A stretch of 30,936 bases of DNA from Chytridium lagenaria (Eukaryota > Chytridiomycota > Chytridiomycetes > Chytridiales > Chytridiaceae). Of this stretch, positions 1 through 10,000 are shown piece by piece (the first letter of the stretch is position 1; each line of letters begins with the position of its first letter). A program made the translations under genes and the position numbers. The DNA is taken from NCBI GenBank assembly GCA_025449115.1, contig JAHLKC010000245.1, forward strand, positions 1 to 30,936. Reading direction: 5' to 3'. The notes under the pieces were generated by a model that saw only the letters and a program-made list of their open reading frames with translations, searched no databases and was not told the DNA's origin.

Positions 1-550
1 GGCAATTTCCAACTCTAACGGATCTCGTCGAGCAAGCTCCTCTGCTTGAACAAGCGTGACGTCACTGTGTAAAAGTTGGAATGCGTCCAGTTTTCTCTTG
101 TGACGAGCTCTGTTCTAAACAACAAAACAAAATAAACAAGTGTTTCTCCACAAATCCAGCCTACCATTATTTCTTTTTGATGAAGATTAACCCAGTGGTG
201 TTCCAGGCTCCAAACTCATCATCGGTCTGCCGCAATCTTATTGATACATAGCAGCAAATAAGAACTACTACTTACATCCAAATCTCTCAGGTCCTTCAAG
301 CATCGTTTCATTCTTGCCTTTTGTCATCATCATTCATTTCTTGCCGGATTCCATTGGCAATAACCATTAACTCTGCCAGAATTGTAACTGCGTGCTCCTT
401 TTGCGAGAAAGTCCAATTGGCATATTTTGCAAGTTTCACTGCTGTGAAAGTCCCCGCTTTCATTTGTTTTATTGCATAATCCAGGAGATATTTTGGAATT
501 GATGGCCTATCACCTTCATCCTCGGACAGGCTGATGGTGTCTTTGAACAT
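1..550 (-). CDS. Unrecognised protein, N-terminal part (runs off left edge)
   Basis: The ATG at 550 opens a frame beginning MFKDTISLSEDEGDRP and running about 80 residues. It then meets a TGA near 308, but shifting by one base continues as KRCLKDLRDLD to a clean GTAAGT donor just below 276. A TTTAG acceptor lies at 115, and the next exon (114 to 1) reads NRARHKRKLDAFQLLHSD in phase and remains open to the window edge. The intron is therefore about 161 nt. The product is rich in Lys, Arg, Glu and Leu and is probably helical. I do not recognise the family. The TGA fits the one-base losses seen in other genes of this window, so I treat it as a sequence error, not a true stop. The direct repeat at 607-893 lies just upstream of the start. 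Confidence 0.5.
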
Positions 551-606
551 GATTTTTTTGTTCTGGAATGAAAGTTTTCAAGGTGATGTTGACCCACTCC
601 CCGCTC

Positions 607-893
607 CCCCTGGTGCTGCTCTAGAAGCAGTTGGCCCGAACTGATGTAATCCCACAGGTGTTCATGTAGGGCCAAGTGGAATAGCGATGTGTCATCACAT
701 TGATAAAATGATTGAACTGGCTTCCGAGCTGGGGATGTTTCTATTTCAACGCCATATGTTTTGTTTCCACCCCCCACTCCTTTCATAAATATGAGTGCTG
801 CTTTAGAAGCAGTTGGCCCGAAACTGATGTAATCCACAGGTGTTCAAGTCGGAATAGGAATGTGTCATCACATCATCGATAAAAGTTGGTAGT
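607..893. repeat. Diverged direct repeat, two copies of about 100 bp
   Basis: Copies lie at about 607-710 and 791-893. Both contain TAGAAGCAGTTGGCCCGAA, then a block around CTGATGTAAT, CACAGGTGTTCA and GTGTCATCACAT, and end in GATAAAA. They differ by several substitutions and small indels and are separated by about 80 bp. They lie upstream of the minus-strand gene starting at 550. No terminal inverted repeats or ORF are visible, so a mobile-element origin is not supported. Confidence 0.6.
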
Positions 894-2640
894 TATGTTA
901 TTCCTTATCTTATTTTATTTGTTTTCCTTAATCTCTTTCTATACATGTGCATCCTCTGCTTATTTACAATTTATTTAATGTGGATTCCTTTTATTACTGA
1001 AATTCTTTTAAAGATAGATCTAGTACATTGTTAAAGTTCATATTGCATTAGGCACCCTTTTCTTTCTTTCTTTACTTTGTCTCTATTTTGAAGCACACTT
1101 TCTTTTTCACTGCAGCATCACCAGTTGTTTGTGGGTAGCTGGTTTATCTTTACGCTTTAGTCCTGGCCTTAACATCGCGTTTTTCTCTATGCGTGCAGTT
1201 GTCTCCGACGGACTACGTTCGCTTTCTGACGCTCGCCTCTCTCGACACTAGCGGCCTGCTGCATGCTTGGCGCATACCTCTTTGCGTTGGAGTTGGCCCG
1301 CTGCATGCTTATTATACAATATCAGCATCAACGATGACATCAGCACTTGTGTCAGGGTCATCAGCACACGAGACACTGTCGCAAGTGTTGGATGCATGGA
1401 CTCCAAGGTCATTTTGGTCCTTGCCGTACACCATGATACCAGCATCCACTGGATAAAGCTACTGGTCTAAATCAAGACGGCAGACGTTGATGAGATAGAG
1501 GATGTGGGGGAGTGGTGATGGATTGTATAAATTTGAAGAAAGAAAAAAACAATATTGAATACAACGCAACAAACTACATTGATGGTTCTTTACCATAGTA
1601 CGCCAAATGGCGTTAAAAGTTTCAACTACCATAAAACGCGCCAAATGCTAAGCTTCCACCATGTTTTTTTTTACCCGTCATGATGTATAAAGATATGGAC
1701 AGACATTTAATTACCTTATTTGCTTTACAGCAATATTTTTGATTGTGCTGGACAGCCCCAACTCCCAAACAGTCAAAACACCTACTTTACATACTCAGTT
1801 ACATATGTATCCATAGCCAACATCATCCCATCACACACTATCACCCCTTCGACCAATCCCGGCACATCTCCACCATTAGAAATGGATGGCGTCCACATTG
1901 TGTACACAATTGTAGATCGGCGGGGATGGAAGGGGGCGGAAGTGAAGAAGTGGTAGATAATGCCAGGATCATATGTAATCAGAGTATCTTAGAGTGTGAT
2001 GAGGGGAGGGGAAGAACAAGAAAAAAACACAAACAAAAATACTTTAATATGTTCAGCACATTCCGCAAAAGGTGCATCTGCCTTTCACTCCACCCCCTCT
2101 AAACTCCCTACATTGACATCCCCAACCTGAACTCTCCTGATCGGTTTCGTTGATCGTATCGTCGGTCTCCCCTCTTCCACTGCAACTTTATTAGTCTGCC
2201 CATTGATGCATTTACTGTAATTAAAGAAAAGGAATGAGAACTGGCTTGTCTCCAATAATGTGGGATTGTGTGAAATACAACATACCGCACTCTAGGCATC
2301 ATCTTCCCCAGATAACTCTTCCTCTCCTTCACTCTTCCTTTCCTCCACCTTATTTCCTGAACCCTCTCCTCGACCTTTCCTCTTGTCAACCGTCCAACCA
2401 CCCACCCTCCAACCGACACCACCGATGAAGCGACCGACACCAACGACACCGGTCTCGCCTTCTTCAATTCCGCCACACGTCCTCCTTAATCACAGGCACC
2501 TTTCGTCGTCATGTGTACGCAAACACCAACCACCAAAATGATCAGCGCGGCGGCTGTGACGGATGTTGGGAGGGGTACTCCCCCCTCCCTCTCATCACCC
2601 TCACTCTTCCCTTCCCCACTAAAATACCTAAACCTCGCCC
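894..2640. other. No gene recognised
   Basis: AT-rich to mixed sequence. The open frames are short and overlap on both strands (for example around 1193-1456 and 2108-2476), with no family motif, no convincing intron chain and no codon pattern like that of the neighbouring genes. A short motif around GCTGCATGCTT occurs twice, near 1257 and 1298. The part from about 2480 to 2640 may be decayed 3' sequence of the ABCC relic next to it, because a hydrophobic stretch (ALIILVVGVCV) can be read on the minus strand near 2530-2580. I see no RNA gene here. Confidence 0.5.
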
Positions 2641-2667
2641 CCACAAACCCAACAGCCGACGGATAAA

Positions 2668-3176
2668 CCACGCAAAATACTTGATGATACGGACCCCATT
2701 CAACATCTCATTGACCATATTGACATGCTTGTCGGTGGATTCCATGAGCTCGTCTTGGACGCGGTTGAGCCAGGATCCTATGAACCCGCTTGCTGGACCT
2801 GATATGAAGATGACAGCGAGACATGCAGGTGAAGAGGCTGATGAGGTACATCCAGCCTTTGGCTGTCTTGTTTTCAACGTTAAGGGTTTCTAGGAGAGTT
2901 AGGATGGAGTACATTAAGCTGGTTTTTTTGTTCGGGGAAGAAGGAGGGTTAGGATGGAGTGCATTAAGTTGGGTTTTTTTTCGCAAGGGAAAGGGGGGTG
3001 AGTGGGACGGAGTACATTCAGCTGTTTTTCTTTTGGGGGAGAAGGAGGGTGAGTGGAGGGAGTATGTGGATACTTACAATGGAGGTGCGAGTTGGAGGAT
3101 GGCAGAGATGAGACCAAAGATGGACCAACTCTTTCCAGACGGGAGAAATCATGGCCATGTAAATTTTATGTCCAAT
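2668..3176 (-). pseudogene. ABCC (MRP/YOR1-type) transporter membrane-domain relic
   Basis: Two exon-like blocks on the minus strand read as the first membrane domain of a fungal ABC-C transporter. The block at 3176-3078 contains SWSIFGLISAILQLAPPL, a typical first helix of this domain, and ends at a GTAAGT donor. The block at 2889-2668 follows a CTAACTCTCCTAG branch/acceptor. It starts ETLNVENKTAKGWMYLI and then, in another frame, reads STDKHVNMVNEMLNGVRIIK followed by YFAW, the diagnostic ABCC segment before the intracellular loop. In intact family members about 100 or more residues (second helix pair and the Arg-rich loop) separate these two pieces; here they abut. No Walker A, signature or Walker B motif is visible downstream. 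I infer a decayed or internally deleted copy. It could also be the 3' end of the Ser/Pro-rich gene upstream, since splicing from KIRKAQ (near 3253) into this block is possible. Confidence 0.6.
2890..3070. repeat. Short tandem repeat inside the relic's intron (about 3 copies, ~52 bp)
   Basis: On the plus strand, GGTTAGGATGGAGTACATTA-like blocks followed by a T-run and GGGGAGAAGGAGG recur about every 50-55 bp (near 2898, 2947, 3000 and, partly, 3050). Copies differ at several positions. Read on the minus strand, each copy re-creates a pyrimidine-rich segment plus a CCTAACTCTCC branch-site-like element, so the natural acceptor at 2890 is preceded by decoy copies of itself. Confidence 0.6.
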
Positions 3177-3252
3177 CTTATTAAAAAAGTTATAAACATC
3201 AAATCACCAAAATGGAAAATGTACGAGAAAGAAAAAGTGTGAAAGGCCTTAC

Positions 3253-5136
3253 TTGAGCCTTGCGAATCTTTTAACAGAGGTGGCACGGCATGTTGAAGAC
3301 TCCATATATCTTCTTTGGTTCAAGGGCTTTTGAATACAGAGGAGGGAGGGGCATGGAAGGAGGTGGAGACACGGGACCGGTCCCTACAGCGTTTGAATTC
3401 TGCTCGGATGCACTCATGGTGGTAGATTCAGGCACGGGAAGTGTCTTAATCTGTCCTTGGCTGTTGGTAATAAGTGCGCCTTTGTCGGGGACACTCGAAA
3501 GTAGAGGCAATGACTCTGAGAATCCCTGTATGGATCTAACGCCGGACGGTGATGCCTTTGACGAGATCCTTGAGGCGGGACGATGAGTGGTGATCCTTCC
3601 TCTGAAGGAAGAGTAGAGAGTGAAATGGTGGTGGTTGTGATGGCTATGCCGTCGTTGTCCAGTTTAGCAGATGGAGTTGTGGTTGGTAGTGGTGGTGACA
3701 GGATGGAATGAATCCAAGAGCTCCGAATGAGCCGGGATGGTTGTAACGATAGTAGGTGGGGGTGATGATCGTAATGATGATGATGATGTTGATGATGATG
3801 ATGAAGGATCAAGCCGAGGTTGAGAGTGAGGTGGAGTGCGAGGTGAGAGAGACAAGACCGTGACGAAGCCGCCGACGATGCCGATGAATTAATCGGGCTC
3901 TCACCAGAAGGATCCACAAGGTCATCAAGTTTTGAACGAAGTTCCTGCGCGTTCACTGGGGACATTTCGGCCAGAGGGGATCGTGGCAATGATCCTTCCA
4001 ACAGAATACTGAGGTTTGGCATGGGTGATGAAGCGGGCGTGGGAGCTGCCAATGTGTCGGCGGGAGACGGTGTGAGGGAGGGTGTGGGGTAGATGGTGGA
4101 GTTGCGGGAGATGTTCACAGGGGTTGTGGGAATGGAGGTGGTTACGGGTTCTTCGGACGGGGTTTCAAAGTCATCTGCTGATGTAACGGGTTCGACGGAA
4201 AAGTCTTCGGGAAGAGGCGGGAGGTGTTGGACTGAAGGTGGGTGTGGGGTAGATGGTGGAGTTGCGGGAGATGTTCACAGGGGTTGTGGGAATGGAGGTG
4301 GTTACGGGTTCTTCGGACGGGGTTTCAAAGTCATCTGCTGATGTAACGGGTTCGACGGAAAAGTCTTCGGGAAGAGGCGGGAGGTGTTGGACTGAAGGTG
4401 GGGTCAAAACTGCTGTAGACTGGGACTGTGGAGAGTCTGGAGTTGATATGGGCTGTTTTTGAAGAGGAGTCGGGGTGACGCTGCGATCAAAGTCGTCCAA
4501 ACCGTCGACAGGCGTTGCGGCTGAAATGGAATTGCTCCTTCTCAGTGACTGCAAAATAGCAATGGAAGCCTCTGCAAGATCATAAAAGACATTAGCAAGA
4601 TCATTTTATAGTAAAAAAATAAAGCAAAAGGATTCCAACCATCATTCTCATAATCAAACTCTTTCCCATCGTCCAAGGCCAGCTCCTCCTCCTCATCTTC
4701 ATCCAGGTACTCCAACATGTCTCCCGTCTCATCTGGCGATAACGCCAAGTACTCTAACCTTGCAGCCTCTTCCTCTGCATCATCATCCAGGTGAAGAAGA
4801 GACGAGAATAATGGATGCATTCGCCTCGTAAGTTTGCTAAAGAAAAAGAAGAAAGAAAGAAGGAGGATGTCATTGTTAAAAACGTCCTCAACGCATGAAA
4901 ATATAGCAAAAAGTAAAAAAAAAAAAAAAAAACCACCTCATCCTTAAAATGGTAAACCAAAGGTTTCCTCGTTACATGCCCAGCCCTTGCCGCCGCCGTG
5001 CAAGCTGCAACAACCGCCATCATGGCAGACACAGATTTAGGATCCATGTATTTGAAAGATGGTGGAGTGTGTCGAGACAGAGTTTGGAGTTCTTTAGAAC
5101 TTTATTGCAGCTTAATTTCATTGTGAGTTTGGACAT
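3253..5136 (-). CDS. Unknown acidic and Ser/Thr/Pro-rich protein (frames broken)
   Basis: A plausible start is the ATG at 5136 (MSKLTMKLSCNKVLKNSKLC). One frame slip later it continues as MDPKSVSAMMAVVAACTAAA from 5047. After an intron containing a long T-run (about 4830-4937), an acidic exon reads HLDDDAEEEAARLEYLALSP and ends YEND. A 68 nt intron (4572-4639) joins it in phase to EASIAILQSLRRSNS. The rest is disordered Ser/Thr/Pro sequence with a GAT-repeat stretch near 3774-3806. The last coding-like block includes SVPDKGALITNSQGQIKTLP and ends near a GTAAGG donor below 3253. Several frame changes are needed, and the 160 bp duplication at 4081-4400 also breaks the frame. I do not recognise the family. 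The gene may continue into the ABCC-like exons downstream. Confidence 0.45.
4081..4400. repeat. Exact 160 bp tandem duplication within a coding exon
   Basis: Bases 4081-4240 and 4241-4400 appear identical at every position by eye. The length, 160, is not a multiple of three. On the minus strand both copies end in the same coding phrase, VNISRNSTIYPTP. If one copy is removed, the reading frame runs straight on into SLTPSPADTLAAPTP. The duplication thus interrupts an otherwise continuous frame. It is either a very recent event or an assembly artefact. Confidence 0.85.
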
Positions 5137-5307
5137 TGTTGGTTTATCCAACAAGCCAACCACATCGTAAAGACCCAAGTTGCCTACATCTGGTTTGACA
5201 CCCGCCAAGTTACCCTCTTACTCTTTCCCGCTGCTACTCCATCACCTGAACCGCCCACTTCCTTCCATTGATCCACATCCCCGCCGCTCAAGTCATTCGT
5301 TTCAATC
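5137..5307. promoter_or_regulatory. Short divergent intergenic region
   Basis: Only about 171 bp separate the proposed start of the minus-strand Ser/Pro-rich gene from the SWEET ATG at 5308. Both upstream regions must lie here or within the first exons. The stretch is rich in short C-runs (CCGCCC, CCCCGCCGC). I see no clear TATA box. Confidence 0.35.
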
Positions 5308-6401
5308 ATGTCGGTCGATTGCTCTTCTTCGACATGCCAGATTGTAATGAAATACGTTGTTCCATCTCTGTGAGTTTACCTTTTTGCAGTTCTCGCATGA
5401 TGACAATACAAAGTGGGGGACATTACTAAAAGCGCTTTTTCCTTTCCCACATCCACCATTTCAAATAAAAACCCCAAACAACCAGAGGATCCGTCACTGC
5501 TCTATGTCTAATGCTCGCACCCGTCCCTGCTGTTCTCGCAGCCGCAAAAGCTGGAGTCGTTGGAAACCTTAACCCGTAAGTCCTTGAAAACACATGGACT
5601 TTTTCTAATGTTTTTTTGGATATAGGCTACCCATCAGTTTAATCACAGTCAACTGCTTAGGCTGGGTCGCATACTGTAAGCTCCCATCCTACCACCTTCC
5701 CTCTCACCCCATAAACTTACCCCCTTGATAAAAGCCTGGCTCGTCAAAGACTACTTTATCGCCATCCCCAACCTCCTCGGCTGGTCCATCGGCACCTTTA
5801 ACCTCCTCACCATCTACCCTCTCACGCCCCCGGTCGCGACCCGCAACCTCATCATGATCATCCTCATTGGCATCTCATCCATGGTGTACCTCCTCTCCAC
5901 GATTTCCTTTTGCAGTCTCCCTGAAGCGAGCGCGAGATTGGTGTTGGGTGTCATGACGAATGTGGTGTTGATTGGGTTTTATGGAAGTCCTTTGACGGCG
6001 TTTTTGGAGGTGGTGAGGAGACGGGATGCGAGTGCGTTGAATGTGCCGTTGGCGGTCATGTCGTGAGTTTTTTCATTTCCTTCTTTCATCTAGATTGTTA
6101 TTATTTTGAATTGTATTTAATGCTTTTATCGTTGTTTTTTTTAGGTTTGTGAATTCGGCTTTGTGGGTCGTCTATGGGCTTGTACAAGGGGATTGTTGAG
6201 TTATTTAAAAGGTTGTCCCCAAGCTTCTTATTAAAAAAATGTTATGCTTTAGGGTTCATTACAGTTCCTAATGGTCTTGGAGTGATATTCGCAACGACGC
6301 AGCTAGTGTTGCTGTACATGTATCCTCGAACTATTGCGACGGCGACGTCGAGTAGATCGGGATTGCAGGAGAATGTGAGTCGAAAGTTTGAGGGAGGATG
6401 A
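5308..6401 (+). CDS. SWEET (MtN3/saliva) sugar transporter, six exons, 242 aa
   Basis: SWEETs are facilitative sugar uniporters with seven membrane helices built from two triple-helix bundles. Exons by splice signals and phase: 5308-5369, 5486-5575, 5626-5675, 5735-6062, 6145-6194 and 6253-6401. Total is 729 nt with no frame break. The first bundle contains LMLAPVPAVLAAAKAG, then NCLGWVAY and DYFIAIPN. The second bundle contains FYGSPLTAFLEVV, FVNSALWVVYGLVQGD and WFITVPNGLG. Asn80 (IPN) and Asn200 (VPN) match the paired substrate-pocket asparagines of the family. The Trp before FITVPN is created across the last splice junction, which supports that junction. The C-terminal tail is short and hydrophilic. 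The start was chosen because exon 1 joins in phase to give PSLGSVTALC. An AATAAA lies 80 nt after the stop. The sugar transported cannot be told from sequence. Confidence 0.93.
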
Positions 6402-6480
6402 GGAGGATGTAGGGACGAGTAGTGGTGAGGGGGGTGATGGGTTGCAGGAAGGGATGAGGAGCAGTGATGTAGGCCTCATA

Positions 6481-6486
6481 AATAAA
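6481..6486 (+). terminator. Candidate poly(A) signal of the SWEET gene
   Basis: AATAAATAAATTAATAA begins about 80 nt downstream of the TGA, a reasonable distance for 3' end formation. Confidence 0.4.
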
Positions 6487-7029
6487 TAAATTAATAACAA
6501 TTCACTGGCAGTGAACGACGGTGAGCATCCATAAACCATAGATGCTGGAGACAAATTTATTTTAAGTCCAAACACCAAACAAAATAAAGTGAGACCATTT
6601 ATGGGCTCCGCGGAGGGATCACGCAAGAACCTTCATCAATTCAGCGATCCCGTCTCCGGAGCGCTCTTTGCCGTGATACCGCACATCGCACACCGCACAC
6701 CGCACACCGCACATCACAATTTGGTTCAGAAAAAGACGTGTACAGTCCAAAACCCACAAGAGTTCACAGAATCATCAACCACATTCATCAATGTGACATC
6801 ATCCCCACTATACATACAAGAGAAAGCCAATCCCCATTCACATCCAAACGACAATAGAAACCTCACGGATCAGCTCCCGAGTCAAGTCTCTTTGTCGCAA
6901 AGAAACAATCTGACGTTCGATGAAAAAGCCATCCCGAGATACAACATCATGTTTCCAACACACGCTAAAGCCCTCTCGCTATCATAGATCGGATAAGAAG
7001 CATTAAAGCATGCCAATCAACTCCATCAC
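6487..7029. other. No gene recognised; short CGCACAC microsatellite
   Basis: A plus-strand frame is open at 6589-6987, but its product has no family motif, biased low-information composition and no splice context. At about 6680-6712 the unit GCACACC/GCACATC is repeated four to five times. The sequence then grades into the left, degenerate end of the tandem array. Confidence 0.45.
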
Positions 7030-10000
7030 AACCCTGTTAGTCATCCCCTTTGGAACCATAATCTGGAACCATGATAACTGGGTTTTCGTTAACTTGGTGT
7101 TGGGAAGGATGTTGCGATAATCAGCGCCCGGAAAAGCGTGGGTTGGGTTCAAGCTATAGTTTAAAGTCGCTCTTGCGTGAGGAAGTCATATTTGCATCAG
7201 AGAAATGGTTAGAATAGCTATAGAGGTTTCACTAAAACAAAACTAGAATAGGAACAAAACGCACCGCGAAAAAAATGGGGTGGTGCCCCGCCCACCGCAA
7301 CCACCCCAGCCACCCCTCTGAAACCGCATTCTTGATTCTTGACGTCGTCGCATCGTTCGCTCCGCCGCTCGTTTTCGAGTGGATAACTTGGAATGACGGG
7401 ATTTCGATAACTTGTTGTTGTGGAGACCGTTCATGTCGCCGTCGTTCTCGAGGAAGCCGTATCTACAATGAGGAATTGTTAAGAGGAAGTATAGCAGAAT
7501 TTACGAAAAGAAAACTAGAATCAGAAACAAACGCACCGCGAATTAATGGGGTGGTGTCCCGCCCACCGCAACCACCCCAACAACCCCTTTAGAAACCGCA
7601 TCCTTGATCCGTGACGTCGTCGCATCGTTCAATCTCGATTTCAAGTGGATAACTTGGAATGACAGATTTCGATAGCTTGTTGCTAAGGGAGATCGTTCAG
7701 GTCTCCATCGTTTTGAGGAAGCCGTATCTAAATTGAAAATTTCGTTAAAAGAAATATAGGAGAATTTACGAAAAGAAAACTAGAATCAGAACAAACGCAC
7801 CGCGAATTAATGGGGTGGTGTCCCGCCCACCGCCACCACCCCAACAACCCTTCGAAACCGCATCCTTGATCCGTGACGTCGTCGCACCGTTCGCTCCGCC
7901 GCTCGTTTTCGACTGGATAACTTGGAATGACGGATTTCGATAACTTGTTGTTGGGAAGGCCGTTCAGGTCGCCGTCGTTCTTGAGGAAGCCGTATCTAAA
8001 TTGAAAATTTCGTTAAATGGAAATATAGGAGAATTTACGAAAAGAAAACTAGAATCAGAAAAACGCACCGCGAATTAATGGGGTGGTGTCCCGCCCACCG
8101 CCACCACCCCAACAACCCCTTCGAATCCGCATCCTTGATCCTTGACGTCGTCGCATCGTTCGCTCCGCCGCTCGTTTTCGACTGGATAACTTGGAATGAC
8201 GGATTTCGATAACTTGTTGTTGGGAAGGCCGTTCAGGTCGCCGTCGTTCTTGAGGAAGCCGTATCTAAATTGAAAATTTCGTTAAAAGGAAATATAGGAG
8301 AATTTACGAAAAGAAAACTAGAATCAGAACAAAACGCACCGCGAATTAATGGGGTGGTGCCCCGCCCACCGCCACCACCCCAGCCACCCCTCTATAACCG
8401 CATTCTTGATCCTTGACGTCGTCGCATCGTTCGCTCCGCCGCTCGTTTTCGAGTGGATAACTTGGAAGACGGGATTTCGATAACTTGTTGTTGGGAAGGC
8501 CGTTCAGGTCGCCGTCGTTCTCGAGGAAGCCGTATCTACAATGAAGAATTGGTTAGAGGAAATATAAGAAAATTTACGAAAAGAAGACTAGAATTGGAAC
8601 AAACGCACCGCGAATAAATGGGGTGGTGCCCCGCCCACCGCCACCACCCCAGCCACCCCTCTAAAACCGCATCCTTGATCCTTGACGTCGTCGCATCGTT
8701 CGCTTCGCCGCTCATTTTCGAGTGGATAACTTGGAATGACGGATTTCGATAACTTGTTGTTGTGGAGACCGTTCATGTCGCCGTCGTTCTTGGGGAAGCC
8801 GTATCTACAATGAAGAATTGGTTAGAGGAAATATAAAGAAAATTTACGAAAAGAAGACTAGAGTTGGAACGAACGCACCGCGAATGAATGGAGTGGTGCC
8901 CCGCCCACCGCAACCACCCCAGCCACCCTCTGAAACCGCATTCTTGATCCTTGACCTCGTCGCATCGTTCGCCTCGCCGCTCATTTTCGAGTGAATAACT
9001 TGGAATGACGGATTTCGATAACTTGTTGTTGTGGAGGCCGTTCAAGTCGCCGTCGTTCTTGAGGAAACCGTATCTACAATGAAGAATTGGTTAGAGGAAA
9101 TGTAAGAAAATTTACGAAAAGAAGACTAGAATCAGAACAAACGCACCGCGAATATATGGGGTGGTGCCCCGCCCACCGCCACCACCCCAACAACCCTTCG
9201 AAACCGCATTCTTGATCCTTGACGTCGTCGCACCGTTCGCTCCGCCGCTCGTTTTCGACTGGATAACTTGGAATGACGGATTTCGATAACTTGTTGTTGG
9301 GAAGGCCGTTCAGGTCGCCGTCGTTCTTGAGGAAGCCGTATCTAAATTGAAAATTTCGTTAAATGGAAATATAGGAGAATTTACGAAAAGAAAACTAGAA
9401 TCAGAACAAACGCACCGCGAATTAATGGGGTGGTGTCCCGCCCACCGCCACCACCCCAAACAACCCCTTCGAATCCGCATCCTTGATCCTTGACCTCGTC
9501 GCATCGTTCGCTTCGCCGCTCGTTTTCGAGTGGATAAATTGGAATGACGGGTTTCGATAACTTGCTATCCGGGAGGCCGTTCATGTCGCCGTCGTTCTTG
9601 AGGAAGCCGTATCTCCATTGAAGAATTGGTTAGAGGAAATATTGGAAAATTTACGAATAGAAAACTAGAATTGGAAGGAACGCACCGTGAATAAATGGGG
9701 TGGTGCCCCCGCCCACCGCAACCACCCCAGCCACCCCTCGAACCGCATCCTTGATCCTTGACGTCGTCGCACCGTTCGCTCCGCCGCTCATTTTCGAGTG
9801 GATAACTTGGAATAACGGGATTTCGATAACTTGTTGTTGGGAAGGCCGTTTTAGGTCGCCGTCGTTCTCGAGGAAGCCGTATCTACAATGAAGAATTGGT
9901 TAGAGGAATATAAGACAATTTACGAAAAGAAGACTAGAGTTGGAACAAACGCACCGCGAATAAATGGGGTGGTGCCCCGCCCACCGCAACCACCCCAGCC

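Noticed and set aside
1193..1456. Plus-strand frame of 87 codons with overlapping frames on both strands
   Set aside because: Overlapping open frames in three readings and no recognisable domain; chance openness is the simpler reading.
2513..2893. Plus-strand frame over the ABCC relic
   Set aside because: Antisense to sequence with clear ABCC similarity.
6589..6987. Plus-strand frame of 132 codons after the SWEET gene
   Set aside because: No motif, His/Thr-rich from a CGCACAC microsatellite, and no splice or promoter context.
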